From Salegentibacter sp. (lineage in GTDB: Bacteria; Bacteroidota; Bacteroidia; Flavobacteriales; Flavobacteriaceae): a DNA stretch of 64,000 bases. The position numbers were made by a program, and so were the translations under genes. The stretch is from assembly GCA_017795085.1 (NCBI GenBank), contig CP051246.1, positions 2,420,514 to 2,484,513 on the forward strand, in the 5' to 3' direction. The notes below the pieces were generated by a model. That model ran no database searches, was not told where the DNA came from, and worked only from the letters and a program-made list of their open reading frames with translations. Shown piece by piece: positions 8,528-16,442 of the stretch (position 1 is its first letter; every line of letters begins with the position of its first letter).

Positions 8528-9169
8528 ATGAAGAGAATAGTTTTTTTAATCGCCGTAGTTATTGGGTTTAGTGTAAAGGCCCAAAATTCAGCAAAAGCTG
8601 GACAACTACTTAATGAGGTTTCAGAAAAAGTGCAGACCTATAACAATATGGTTATCGACTTTAAGTATGCCCTGGAAAATTCCGCAGAAAATGTGAAGCA
8701 GGAAACCCGTGGCGATGTGAGTATTAATGGCGAAAAATATGTATTGAATCTTATGGGAACCACCCAACTGTTCGATGGGGAGAAAATTTATACTATTATT
8801 CCCGAAGACGAAGAAATCAATATTTCTACCTATGTTGAAGAAGACGATAATAATATTACCCCTTCAAAAATGTTTTCTTTTTACGAAGCGGGATATAATT
8901 ATGAATGGGATATTACCCAAAATGTAAATGGGCGGAAAATTCAATATGTAAAACTAACTCCTAAAGACAGTGATGCAGAAGTAAAGGATATTTTACTGGG
9001 TATTGATAAGCAAACCAAACATATTTACAACCTTATTCAAACCCAGGAAAACAATACCAAAATTACCATTACCGTCAAAAGTTTTAAAACCGACCAGCCG
9101 CTTTCGAAAAACCTGTTTACTTTTGACGAAGATCGTTACGAAAATTATTACATCAACAGGTTAGACTAA
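8528..9169 (+). CDS. lolA: outer-membrane lipoprotein carrier protein LolA
   Basis: A roughly 213-residue periplasmic chaperone that moves lipoproteins from the inner membrane to the outer-membrane acceptor. The signal peptide is MKRIVFLIAVVIGFSVKAQ; the mature part shows the LolA half-barrel pattern with RGDVSINGEKYVLNL and LFDGEKIYTI. An in-frame ATG seven codons earlier (8507) is possible but would put extra residues before the signal peptide. It lies between ftsK and an LptF/G permease, an order often seen in flavobacteria, and all three serve the cell envelope. Confidence 0.85.
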   Translation: MKRIVFLIAVVIGFSVKAQNSAKAGQLLNEVSEKVQTYNNMVIDFKYALENSAENVKQETRGDVSINGEKYVLNLMGTTQLFDGEKIYTIIPEDEEINISTYVEEDDNNITPSKMFSFYEAGYNYEWDITQNVNGRKIQYVKLTPKDSDAEVKDILLGIDKQTKHIYNLIQTQENNTKITITVKSFKTDQPLSKNLFTFDEDRYENYYINRLD

Positions 9170-9177
9170 GCTTTAGA

Positions 9178-10629
9178 TTGAAAATTTTAGACCGGTACAT
9201 ATTAACCAGTTACCTTAAAACTTTTTTTTCGGTTTTTATCATTCTGATGTTCATTTTTGTACTCCAAACTATTTGGTTGTATATAGGTGAATTAGCCGGA
9301 AAAGATCTTGATGTTGAAATTATTTTAAAATTTCTGTTATACTTCTCCCCCAACCTGGTGCCTTTAGTACTTCCGCTAAGCATTTTGCTAACTTCTATTA
9401 TGGTTTTTGGAAGCTTTGCTGAAAACTATGAATTTGCAGCGATGAAATCTTCAGGAATTTCATTACAAAGGGCTATGCGCGGTTTAACCTTTTTTATTTT
9501 ACTGGTAAGCGCTACCGCCTTTTTCTTTGCCAATAATGTAATTCCAGAAGCTGAATTTAAATCGATTAACCTTCGTAAAAATATTGCGCAATTAAAACCA
9601 GCCATGGCAATTACCGAAGGGGTTTTTAACGACCTGGGTAATATCAATATTAAAGTTGAGGAGAAATACGGTGACAATGACCAGTACCTGAAAAACGTTA
9701 TCATCCATACAAAAAAAAATAACCGGAGCGGAAATTTCACGGTTATAAAAGCCAATGAAGGCGAACTGGTTGGCAGTACCGAGTCTGAGGTGCTTTCCCT
9801 TATCCTTACCGATGGAAATTACTATGATGAACCCCAACCCAGCGATTTATCCAAACGCAAAAATAAACCTTTTGCCAAAAGTTATTTTGAGGAGTACGTT
9901 ATAAATATGGATTTATCCAATTTTAATAATGTTGACCTGGAAGATGAAACCTACAATAACACCCAGGGAATGTTAAAAATTTCGGAACTCAATAAAAGTA
10001 TTGATTCATTTTCTACCGGGTATAATAAAAAAATCAAGAGCTTTTCTAAAAATATGTACAGCCGTACCGGAGTGAAAAATATTTCAATAAACTTAAAACC
10101 AGCCGACTCGGTAACGGTAATCGAAAATTCAATTTTAGAGGAATACGACAATAACCAGGCACTACAAATAGTAAACCTGGCTTTAAGTAACGTAAATTCA
10201 TCTATTTCACATCTCTCTATGAAGCGGTCTGAGTTTAAAAGTTCCACCAAACAATTAAATAAATACGAAATTGCTCTACACGAGAAATATGTTTTTGCTG
10301 TTGCCTGCATTATTCTATTTTTTGTGGGAGCCCCACTTGGAGCCATAATTCGAAAAGGCGGGATGGGTTTACCTATGGTGGTAGCCATTTTAATGTTTCT
10401 TACCTATCATTTTATAGGAATTTTCGCAAAAAACAGTGCTGAAGATGGTAGTATTAGTCCGTTTATTGCTGCCTGGCTGTCTACTTTAATTATGCTGCCA
10501 TTGGGTATTTATCTTACCTATCGTGCCACCACCGACCAAGGCTTATTCGCCTTTGATGGTATAATTGAACCTATAAAAAAAGGCCTGAAAAAAGCAAGGC
10601 TTATTCGCCGTAAAACCGAAACAGAATAA
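9178..10629 (+). CDS. LptF/LptG-family LPS export permease
   Basis: A 483-residue inner-membrane protein of the YjgP/YjgQ family. It has the typical start (KILDRYILTSYLKTFF), three membrane helices (about 10-110), a large periplasmic beta-jellyroll region (about 130-370) and three C-terminal helices. With LptB it powers lipopolysaccharide transport. The start is TTG at 9178, 8 nt after lolA; no ATG fits the conserved N-terminus, so the TTG is probably real. The periplasmic segment is longer than in E. coli LptF/G (about 360 residues in total), as is common in Bacteroidota. Confidence 0.88.
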   Translation: MKILDRYILTSYLKTFFSVFIILMFIFVLQTIWLYIGELAGKDLDVEIILKFLLYFSPNLVPLVLPLSILLTSIMVFGSFAENYEFAAMKSSGISLQRAMRGLTFFILLVSATAFFFANNVIPEAEFKSINLRKNIAQLKPAMAITEGVFNDLGNINIKVEEKYGDNDQYLKNVIIHTKKNNRSGNFTVIKANEGELVGSTESEVLSLILTDGNYYDEPQPSDLSKRKNKPFAKSYFEEYVINMDLSNFNNVDLEDETYNNTQGMLKISELNKSIDSFSTGYNKKIKSFSKNMYSRTGVKNISINLKPADSVTVIENSILEEYDNNQALQIVNLALSNVNSSISHLSMKRSEFKSSTKQLNKYEIALHEKYVFAVACIILFFVGAPLGAIIRKGGMGLPMVVAILMFLTYHFIGIFAKNSAEDGSISPFIAAWLSTLIMLPLGIYLTYRATTDQGLFAFDGIIEPIKKGLKKARLIRRKTETE

Positions 10630-10630
10630 A

Positions 10631-10638
10631 TATCTTTG
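10631..10638 (+). promoter_or_regulatory. -7 promoter element of the ribB-type gene
   Basis: TATCTTTG matches TAnnTTTG, 20 nt before the ATG at 10659 and directly after the preceding stop codon, giving the riboflavin gene its own start of transcription. Confidence 0.5.
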
Positions 10639-10658
10639 CAGCCAAAATAAAGCTAAAC

Positions 10659-11807
10659 ATGGGGCAGAAAACCACATCGCAATCAAATATAAAATTAAAC
10701 AGCATTAAGGAGGCCATAAACGATATTCGTGAAGGAAAAGTCATAATTGTTGTTGACGATCAAGACCGTGAAAACGAAGGTGATTTTGTGGCAGCAGCTG
10801 AAAAAGTTACTCCTGAAATGATCAATTTTATGGCTACCCATGGACGCGGATTAATTTGCGCTCCCATTACCGAAGAACGCTGTGATGAACTAAAGCTGGA
10901 GATGATGGTGGGCCGCAATACCGACCCGATGGAAACCGCCTTTACCATTTCCGTAGATTTGCAAGGCTACGGGGTTACCACAGGGATTTCTGCGGCCGAT
11001 CGTGCCAAAACCGTAAAATCATTAATTGATCCTTCTATACAACCTTCCGATTTGGGAAGACCGGGACATATATTTCCGTTAAAAGCCAAAGAAGGTGGCG
11101 TTTTACGACGAACAGGCCATACTGAAGCAGCTATTGATTTTGCCCGTCTAGCCGGCTATGCTCCTGCCGGAGCCATTTGTGAAATCATGAACGAAGACGG
11201 CTCTATGGCACGGCTTCCCCAACTTATGGAAGTTGCACAACGCTTCAATCTAAAAGTGGTTTCTATTGAAGATTTGGTAGCTTACCGCATGCAGCACGAT
11301 TCGCTAATCGTAAAAAAAGAAGACTTTGATATTGAAACCCGCTTTGGCCAATTCAGGTTAAGAGCATACCAACAAACTACCAACAGCCAGGTGCATATTG
11401 CTTTAACCAAAGGCAGTTGGAAACCTGAAGAAGAAATTTTAGTCCGGGTAAATTCTACACTGGTAAACAACGATTTATTAGGTACGCTTACTAATAATGC
11501 CGATAAAAAACTGGACAATATGTTCAAGGCTATTAATGAGGAAGGCCGGGGCGCTATTGTTTTTGTAAATCCGGCCAATCAGTATGGTAATTTGCTGAGT
11601 CGACTTTCAGAATTAAAAGAACTTCAGAAAGAAGGAAAAACCAAAGCACCTCCTATTCAAATGGATACTAAAGATTTTGGAATTGGGGCGCAAATCCTGC
11701 ACGATTTGGAAATTCATAAACTAAAACTACTTTCCAATACCAAACAAACCAAAAGAGTAGGGATGATAGGTTACGGCCTGGAAATTATAGGCTACGTGAA
11801 TTATTAA
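10659..11807 (+). CDS. ribB: 3,4-dihydroxy-2-butanone 4-phosphate synthase with degenerate GTP cyclohydrolase II-like domain
   Basis: A 382-residue two-domain protein. Residues 15-212 are a complete RibB domain, which makes the four-carbon precursor of riboflavin from ribulose 5-phosphate: [36 protein letters not shown] and [11 protein letters not shown] are all present. Residues 218-382 align in position with RibA, but the zinc-binding cysteine region is replaced by [20 protein letters not shown] and no cysteine remains, nor is the RxxGRGIGL segment kept. This half should have no GTP cyclohydrolase II activity, so a label of 'bifunctional RibBA' would mislead. It ends in a 4-bp convergent overlap with the nitroreductase gene. 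Confidence 0.9.
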   Translation: MGQKTTSQSNIKLNSIKEAINDIREGKVIIVVDDQDRENEGDFVAAAEKVTPEMINFMATHGRGLICAPITEERCDELKLEMMVGRNTDPMETAFTISVDLQGYGVTTGISAADRAKTVKSLIDPSIQPSDLGRPGHIFPLKAKEGGVLRRTGHTEAAIDFARLAGYAPAGAICEIMNEDGSMARLPQLMEVAQRFNLKVVSIEDLVAYRMQHDSLIVKKEDFDIETRFGQFRLRAYQQTTNSQVHIALTKGSWKPEEEILVRVNSTLVNNDLLGTLTNNADKKLDNMFKAINEEGRGAIVFVNPANQYGNLLSRLSELKELQKEGKTKAPPIQMDTKDFGIGAQILHDLEIHKLKLLSNTKQTKRVGMIGYGLEIIGYVNY

Positions 11808-12436
11808 TCAATTTCAATAATCACATCTTCCAGAGAACGACGAACTTTTTTAAAATTAGAAAACATATCATCATCAGCGCGGTAACCTACCGGTAAAACC
11901 AAAACCGATTTCAGGTTTTTTTCACCAAGCTTTAAACTTTGATCATATTTATCGGGTTCAAAACCTTCCATAGGGCAGGCATCAATCCCTTCTGTGGCGC
12001 AAACCGTAAGTAAGGTCCCTAAAGTTAGGTAAGCTTGGTTTACTGCCCATTGATGGATTTCATCATTGGCTTTGGCCTGAAAATCCTCTACTAAAAAGTC
12101 TCGGAAAGGAGCTAAAACCTCATCGGGGGTTTCTCGAATATGTTTTACCCTTTTAAAATAGTTTTCAATAAAATCTTTATTAATTTTCTTTTCGGTACAA
12201 ATCACCAATACATGAGAAGCCGTACCTACTTGTTTTTGCTTAAAAGATTGTTCCTGTAATTTTTCCTGCAATTCTTTATTCTGAATAACAACCAATTTTA
12301 AAGGTTGAAGGCCATAAGAAGTTGCCGTAAGATTAAAAGCATTTTTTAAAATGTCAATTTTTTCTTGCGAAAGCAGCCTTGAGTCATCAAATTTTTTGGT
12401 GGCATAACGCCATTGCAAAGCCCTGATATTACCCAT
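11804..12436 (-). CDS. nitroreductase-family NAD(P)H-dependent oxidoreductase
   Basis: A 210-residue FMN enzyme of the NfsB type. Recognisable parts are the N-terminal WRYATKKFDD, the FMN-contact LTATSYGLQPLKLVVIQN, and CATEGIDACPMEGFEPDKYD. Such enzymes reduce nitroaromatics or quinones. A start at 12436 (MGNIRALQ) is chosen because a -7 promoter motif covers 12461-12468, leaving the upstream ATG at 12463 outside the transcript. The gene is convergent with the riboflavin gene and overlaps it by 4 bp. Confidence 0.87.
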   Translation of the reverse strand: MGNIRALQWRYATKKFDDSRLLSQEKIDILKNAFNLTATSYGLQPLKLVVIQNKELQEKLQEQSFKQKQVGTASHVLVICTEKKINKDFIENYFKRVKHIRETPDEVLAPFRDFLVEDFQAKANDEIHQWAVNQAYLTLGTLLTVCATEGIDACPMEGFEPDKYDQSLKLGEKNLKSVLVLPVGYRADDDMFSNFKKVRRSLEDVIIEID

Positions 12437-12460
12437 ATTTAATTTTATTGAATTATGGCA

Positions 12461-12468
12461 CAAAGGTA
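12461..12468 (-). promoter_or_regulatory. -7 promoter element of the nitroreductase gene
   Basis: On the minus strand this reads TACCTTTG, matching TAnnTTTG, 25 nt upstream of the chosen ATG at 12436. Confidence 0.5.
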
Positions 12469-12682
12469 CATAATGTTACAAAGCTTCGCTGGGTTTGATT
12501 TTAAAATAAGTTTATTGTAAGTTAGGATCAATCTATACTAATACCTACATATTCCCGTATATTTACTTAATAAGTGAAATTTAGCACAATAAATACACAA
12601 ATATGAAAGCCGGGCGTGTAATAAAATGGCCAATACGAACTGGAATAAACAAAAAATCAATGACTTGTAAATTTTTGTATAG

Positions 12683-13306
12683 ATGAAAACTATAAAAAAA
12701 GTAATCCTTTTCTCAGTACTGGGTATTGTGTTTGGCATATTTATAGTGCTGGGGTTACGCGCACATATTGAACAGGAAACCAAATTGCTTATTTACAATT
12801 CGGTTAACGATGTTCCTCCAACAGAAACCGTAATTATTTTAGGAGCCAGTGTTTTTTCAGACGGAAAACTTTCAAATATTTTAAAAGACCGCGTTGATAC
12901 TGCTTTTAAACTATATAAAGAAAATAAGATTGACAACTTTCTTGTTACTGGAGATCATCGCAGTGACGAGTATAATGAAGTAAAAGCTATGCGGGATTAT
13001 TTAATTTATCGCGGGGTGCCTAAAGAAAAAATAATTCTAGACCATTCAGGTATAGACACCTACGACAGCATGTATCGGGCAGGAACAGTTTTTGAAATTG
13101 AAAATGCCATTGTGGTGACCCAAAAATTCCATCTTCCCCGGGCTATTTTCATCGCAAAACACCTTGATTTAACCTATACCGGCCTGCCTGCACAAAGTAA
13201 TTCTTATAGAACTACCTATAAAATTAAACGCCGGGAACTCTTCGCTAACTTTAAAGCCGTTTATGAGTTACTGATAAAAAGCCGACCGAAAAGCCTTGAT
13301 AAATAA
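12683..13306 (+). CDS. SanA/YdcF-like envelope protein (DUF218)
   Basis: A 207-residue protein with one N-terminal membrane anchor (VILFSVLGIVFGIFIVLGL) and a DUF218 domain facing the periplasm. Conserved parts are TVIILGASVFSDGKLSNILKDR, FLVTGDH, EVKAMRDYLIYRGVP and VVTQKFHLPRAIF. SanA of E. coli and Salmonella affects envelope barrier function and vancomycin resistance; the biochemical role is unknown. It stands alone. Confidence 0.83.
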   Translation: MKTIKKVILFSVLGIVFGIFIVLGLRAHIEQETKLLIYNSVNDVPPTETVIILGASVFSDGKLSNILKDRVDTAFKLYKENKIDNFLVTGDHRSDEYNEVKAMRDYLIYRGVPKEKIILDHSGIDTYDSMYRAGTVFEIENAIVVTQKFHLPRAIFIAKHLDLTYTGLPAQSNSYRTTYKIKRRELFANFKAVYELLIKSRPKSLDK

Positions 13307-13375
13307 TCATTTAGCCTTAAAGAAGTTAAGTTTTTTTTATTATATTTATTAGTCCCTAACCAAACATAAAAAAAT

Positions 13376-13732
13376 ATGTTACAATGGCTTATCCATATTA
13401 TCATTGATGCTTTGGTATTATTGGCTGCGGCCAATATGATGCCTAAAGTTGAATTAAAAGGATTTAAAACTGCTCTTATAGTGGCACTTATTATCGGAGT
13501 ATTAAGTTTCTTATTAAGTTGGATACTTACTGCTATTCTTAATATCGCTACCCTGGGGGTTTTCTATTTCCTGGGTCTTGGTTTTATAACCCGCGTTATT
13601 GCCTATGCTATCATTATCGAAATTGCCGATAAGTTTAGTAATGATTTTAAAACCGAAGGTTTTCTACCTTCCCTTTGGCTCGCCATTTTCCTGGCTATTG
13701 TAGGTGGAATTGTAGATGCTATTTTGTTTTAA
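13376..13732 (+). CDS. small membrane protein, phage holin 4_2 / YvlD-like family
   Basis: A 118-residue protein with four hydrophobic segments and the opening pattern LIHIIIDALVLLAAANMMP, followed by VELKGFKTALIVALIIGVLS, typical of this family. Despite the database name 'phage holin' no phage gene is nearby; chromosomal relatives such as YvlD are envelope-stress membrane proteins. Its specific role is unknown. Confidence 0.75.
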   Translation: MLQWLIHIIIDALVLLAAANMMPKVELKGFKTALIVALIIGVLSFLLSWILTAILNIATLGVFYFLGLGFITRVIAYAIIIEIADKFSNDFKTEGFLPSLWLAIFLAIVGGIVDAILF

Positions 13733-13948
13733 TTAAAAAGACCGTTGCGTTATAAGAGGAAAAAAGGCTTGGCGTACGAACATCAAAAGCAGGTTATGCC
13801 TCATATGTTATGGCATTCTTTTATATTCCATTTATTGGAATACGGTACCGACATTCGCGATATATTCAAACCTTACTGAACATAAAAAATCCATTAAATA
13901 TATGAAAAAGGTATAATGGATTTAAATGTAGCTATACATTTATTTATA

Positions 13949-15033
13949 TGTTAGCGGCAAGCTGAAAAACATTGTCTCCAGAATAAAACATTTGAATCGA
14001 AAAATGAAATTTACGGAAATCAAAACCTTAAACGAGAAACAAAAACTTCAGATAATTGAATTGTGGAACAATGAATATCCAAAGGAATTATCCCTACCCG
14101 GCTTAACCGAATTTGACCAATACCTTGATACACTTTCCGACAGGAATCACATTTTGCTTTCCGATGAAAACGGAACGGTAAAAGGATGGCTTATTTATTT
14201 TGTACGGGATAATAAACAATGTTTTGCAATGCTTGTGGATTCTTCCCTGCAAGGACGAGGGTTGGGTTCTAAATTTTTAAATCTGGCAAAAGAACGAAAT
14301 TCAGAATTGAACGGCTGGGTCATCGATACTAATAACGAACCCAAACAAAATGGGGAAAACTATTTATCACCAATCGGATTTTATCGCAAAAACGACTTTG
14401 AAATACAAACGGACATTCAACTGAAAAAGAAAGACATAAACGGAATTAGAGTTATCTGGAAATCAATCAAAAAGTAAATGGGAAAAATTATATTGGATTT
14501 AGCAGTAACGTTGGACGGTTATATTTCAGGACCTAAAGGAGAAATTGACTGGCTTGTCAAAGATGGAGAAAGGGATTTTGGTGATATTCTTGCGGAAATT
14601 CTTAATGGAATCGATGCTATTTTATACGGACGGGTAAGTTACGACTTGTGGGGACATTATCAGCCAGATGAAAAGGCAAGTCCAAAACTTAAAGAATCAT
14701 ATGAGTTATTACATAGCAAAACAAAGTACGTTTTCTCAAAAACCAGGGAAAGCGATGACGGAAAAGCAATTTTTATCAACTCGGATATAAGAGAAAGCAT
14801 ATTGGAAATCAAACAAAAAGTTGATGGAGATATATGGCTTTATGGTGGTGGAAAACTGATTACCTCAATAATGAATTTAGGTTTAGTAGACACCTATAGA
14901 CTTGCTGTTCATCCTGTCATTATTGGAAAAGGAATACCGCTTTTCAAAGATATCAAAGAAAGAATCGGATTAAAATTGGTTGATACCGAACAATCAAAGT
15001 CGGGGGTTATATTATTGACTTATAAAGCTAACA
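13949..15033. other. two-gene insert bounded by inverted TGTTAGC / GCTAACA
   Basis: TGTTAGC lies at 13949-13955, just before the GNAT gene, and its exact reverse complement GCTAACA at 15027-15033, inside the last codons of the RibD-C gene. The block reads like a gene cassette: short accessory genes in one orientation, no strong promoter, and a C-terminal tail (NSTGKQGAS) on the second gene that looks encoded by boundary sequence. The boundaries do not match the canonical attC core (RYYYAAC...GTTRRRY), so this is only a suggestion. Confidence 0.3.
14004..14477 (+). CDS. GNAT-family N-acetyltransferase
   Basis: A 157-residue acetyl-CoA-dependent acyltransferase with the acetyl-CoA loop LVDSSLQGRGLGSKFL (QxRGLGS) and a C-terminal IGFYRKNDFE segment typical of the fold. 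The substrate is unknown. ATG at 14004 is preferred over an in-frame TTG at 13992. The next gene starts at the base after the stop codon, so the two are co-transcribed. It lies in a block that looks like a mobile cassette. Confidence 0.8.
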   Translation: MKFTEIKTLNEKQKLQIIELWNNEYPKELSLPGLTEFDQYLDTLSDRNHILLSDENGTVKGWLIYFVRDNKQCFAMLVDSSLQGRGLGSKFLNLAKERNSELNGWVIDTNNEPKQNGENYLSPIGFYRKNDFEIQTDIQLKKKDINGIRVIWKSIKK

Positions 15034-15059
15034 GCACGGGGAAGCAAGGCGCTAGTTGA
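14478..15059 (+). CDS. dihydrofolate-reductase-like RibD C-terminal domain protein
   Basis: A 193-residue protein of the RibD-C/DHFR superfamily, with the start KIILDLAVTLDGYISGP, the middle DAILYGRVSYDLWGHY and IWLYGGGKLITSIMNLGLVDTYRL. Such proteins bind NADPH; single-domain members are often called dihydrofolate reductase family, but their substrate is rarely known. It directly follows the acetyltransferase. The last nine residues (NSTGKQGAS) extend beyond the fold and overlap the GCTAACA boundary motif, which could come from fusion with cassette-end DNA. Confidence 0.8.
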   Translation: MGKIILDLAVTLDGYISGPKGEIDWLVKDGERDFGDILAEILNGIDAILYGRVSYDLWGHYQPDEKASPKLKESYELLHSKTKYVFSKTRESDDGKAIFINSDIRESILEIKQKVDGDIWLYGGGKLITSIMNLGLVDTYRLAVHPVIIGKGIPLFKDIKERIGLKLVDTEQSKSGVILLTYKANSTGKQGAS

Positions 15060-15197
15060 GTAGGATATTGGCAAACAGTGGACGCTGAGTAAAATGTGCT
15101 ACAACATTATAAAAACAATGCTCAAACCTACTCCAAATATAAAGTCCGCACTTAAACCTGAAAATATTATTAAAGTGAATTTAATAATATTTCTTTA

Positions 15198-16298
15198 TCA
15201 TTTTTTCCTTCCAAACCAAACCATAAAACCAGTAACCGGTAAGCAGGCTACAAACAAGCTTGCAAAGAAAGCAATAATTTTTCCGGTTAGGCCAAAATAT
15301 TGACCGGTATGTAAACCATAAGTCATTTCCTGAAATTTCATCCCATTGCTTTTTTCATCATAATTATGCGATTGCAGTAATTTTCCGGTTTTTGGATGAA
15401 AATAAAAGTTAGCCTGGTGGTCAAAATGTAAAGCTCTGGGGTAAGTTCCGGTAACTACAGGCAAGCCTCCCTTCTGCTCCCACACAAAATACATCTCATC
15501 TTCGGGTTTTAAAAGCAGGGTTTCCGCCAGGGCACGATCTGTAGCTGCTTTTAGGTTTTCTGTATTTTCAAGTTGAATATTAATTTCGTCTCCGGGTTTT
15601 TCCTGCCCCAAATTGATAATTTCATAATAGCCTTCATTAATCCATTCATAAGAAAAGCTCAGTCCCGTTAGGGCTATAAAAAGCGCTATAAAAGATATGT
15701 AGAACCCGGTAACACTATGCCAGTCGTAATTGGTTCGGCGCCATCTGGCTTTCCATTTGATTTTTAATTTATTATTGAGGTTTTTTCGCTTTTTAGGCCA
15801 CCAAAGTATAATTCCCGTGACAAGCATCAATAGAAAAATAAGTGTTGAAATCCCAATTACCTGCTTGCCAATGGCTTCCGGAAGCCATAAATGCATATGC
15901 AGGTCTTCCACAATAAGGAAAAAATCTTCTTCCAGATTTTCTATGGCTAGATATTCAGCTGAATAAGGATTAAAATAAACCTGATGTGGTATCTCTTCAA
16001 TTATAGTTGAAACAAAGGCTGAGCGATCTCGCCCCTGGTAAACCACCATTCCCACTTCAGCATCAGGAAAACGCTTACGGGTTTGCTCCTGAAGCTTAGA
16101 AGGTTTTATAAACCCAGAATTTTGTTCTTCAACTAAACGATAACTGCGGGTAAGGTCTTTAATCTCGTCGTGAAAAACAAAAATACAACCGGTAACTGCC
16201 ACTATAAAAACAATAAGGCCGGTACCAAGGCCCAGCCATAAATGGAGTTTAGCAATCCATTTTTTAAAGCGTTTATTTTTAGCTTTTTTTTTCTTCAT
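15198..16298 (-). CDS. PepSY-associated membrane protein (siderophore/iron-uptake related)
   Basis: A 366-residue inner-membrane protein with a Lys/Arg-rich start, a first helix KLHLWLGLGTGLIVFIVAVTG, a periplasmic PepSY region, and further helices (about 145-170, 195-220, 335-360). The family (PepSY_TM) includes reductase-like proteins that work beside TonB-dependent siderophore receptors, probably releasing iron from the ligand in the periplasm. Here it lies downstream of such a receptor on the same strand, separated by a 144-bp repeat-containing gap. Confidence 0.83.
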   Translation of the reverse strand: MKKKKAKNKRFKKWIAKLHLWLGLGTGLIVFIVAVTGCIFVFHDEIKDLTRSYRLVEEQNSGFIKPSKLQEQTRKRFPDAEVGMVVYQGRDRSAFVSTIIEEIPHQVYFNPYSAEYLAIENLEEDFFLIVEDLHMHLWLPEAIGKQVIGISTLIFLLMLVTGIILWWPKKRKNLNNKLKIKWKARWRRTNYDWHSVTGFYISFIALFIALTGLSFSYEWINEGYYEIINLGQEKPGDEINIQLENTENLKAATDRALAETLLLKPEDEMYFVWEQKGGLPVVTGTYPRALHFDHQANFYFHPKTGKLLQSHNYDEKSNGMKFQEMTYGLHTGQYFGLTGKIIAFFASLFVACLPVTGFMVWFGRKK

Positions 16299-16305
16299 AG
16301 AAGAA

Positions 16306-16434
16306 GAAACCGTCTGGAAAGATTCTCAATCGCCATTCTGAATTTATTTCAGAATCTAAAATGTGTATAATTAAAACATGTTAGAAGCTGAAACCAGTTC
16401 AACTTGACGAAATTACAGCTTTACAGACGGTCTC
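16306..16434. repeat. intergenic palindromic repeat with terminal inverted repeats (MITE-like)
   Basis: GAAACCGTCTG (16306-16316) and CAGACGGTCTC (16424-16434) pair at 10 of 11 positions and enclose a 129-bp noncoding unit. Inside, ATTCTGAA (16335-16342) and TTCAGAAT (16348-16355) form a perfect 8-bp hairpin. The layout resembles known families of short interspersed elements in flavobacterial genomes. It separates the siderophore receptor from the PepSY gene and may affect how much of the transcript reads through. Confidence 0.55.
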
Positions 16435-16442
16435 ATTAATTA

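Noticed and set aside
13376..13732. Prophage remnant suggested by a 'holin' family match
   Set aside because: The family includes many chromosomal membrane proteins, and no other phage gene lies near.
13949..15059. True integron attC sites around the GNAT/RibD-C pair
   Set aside because: The boundary words do not match RYYYAAC and GTTRRRY cores and no integrase is present in the window.
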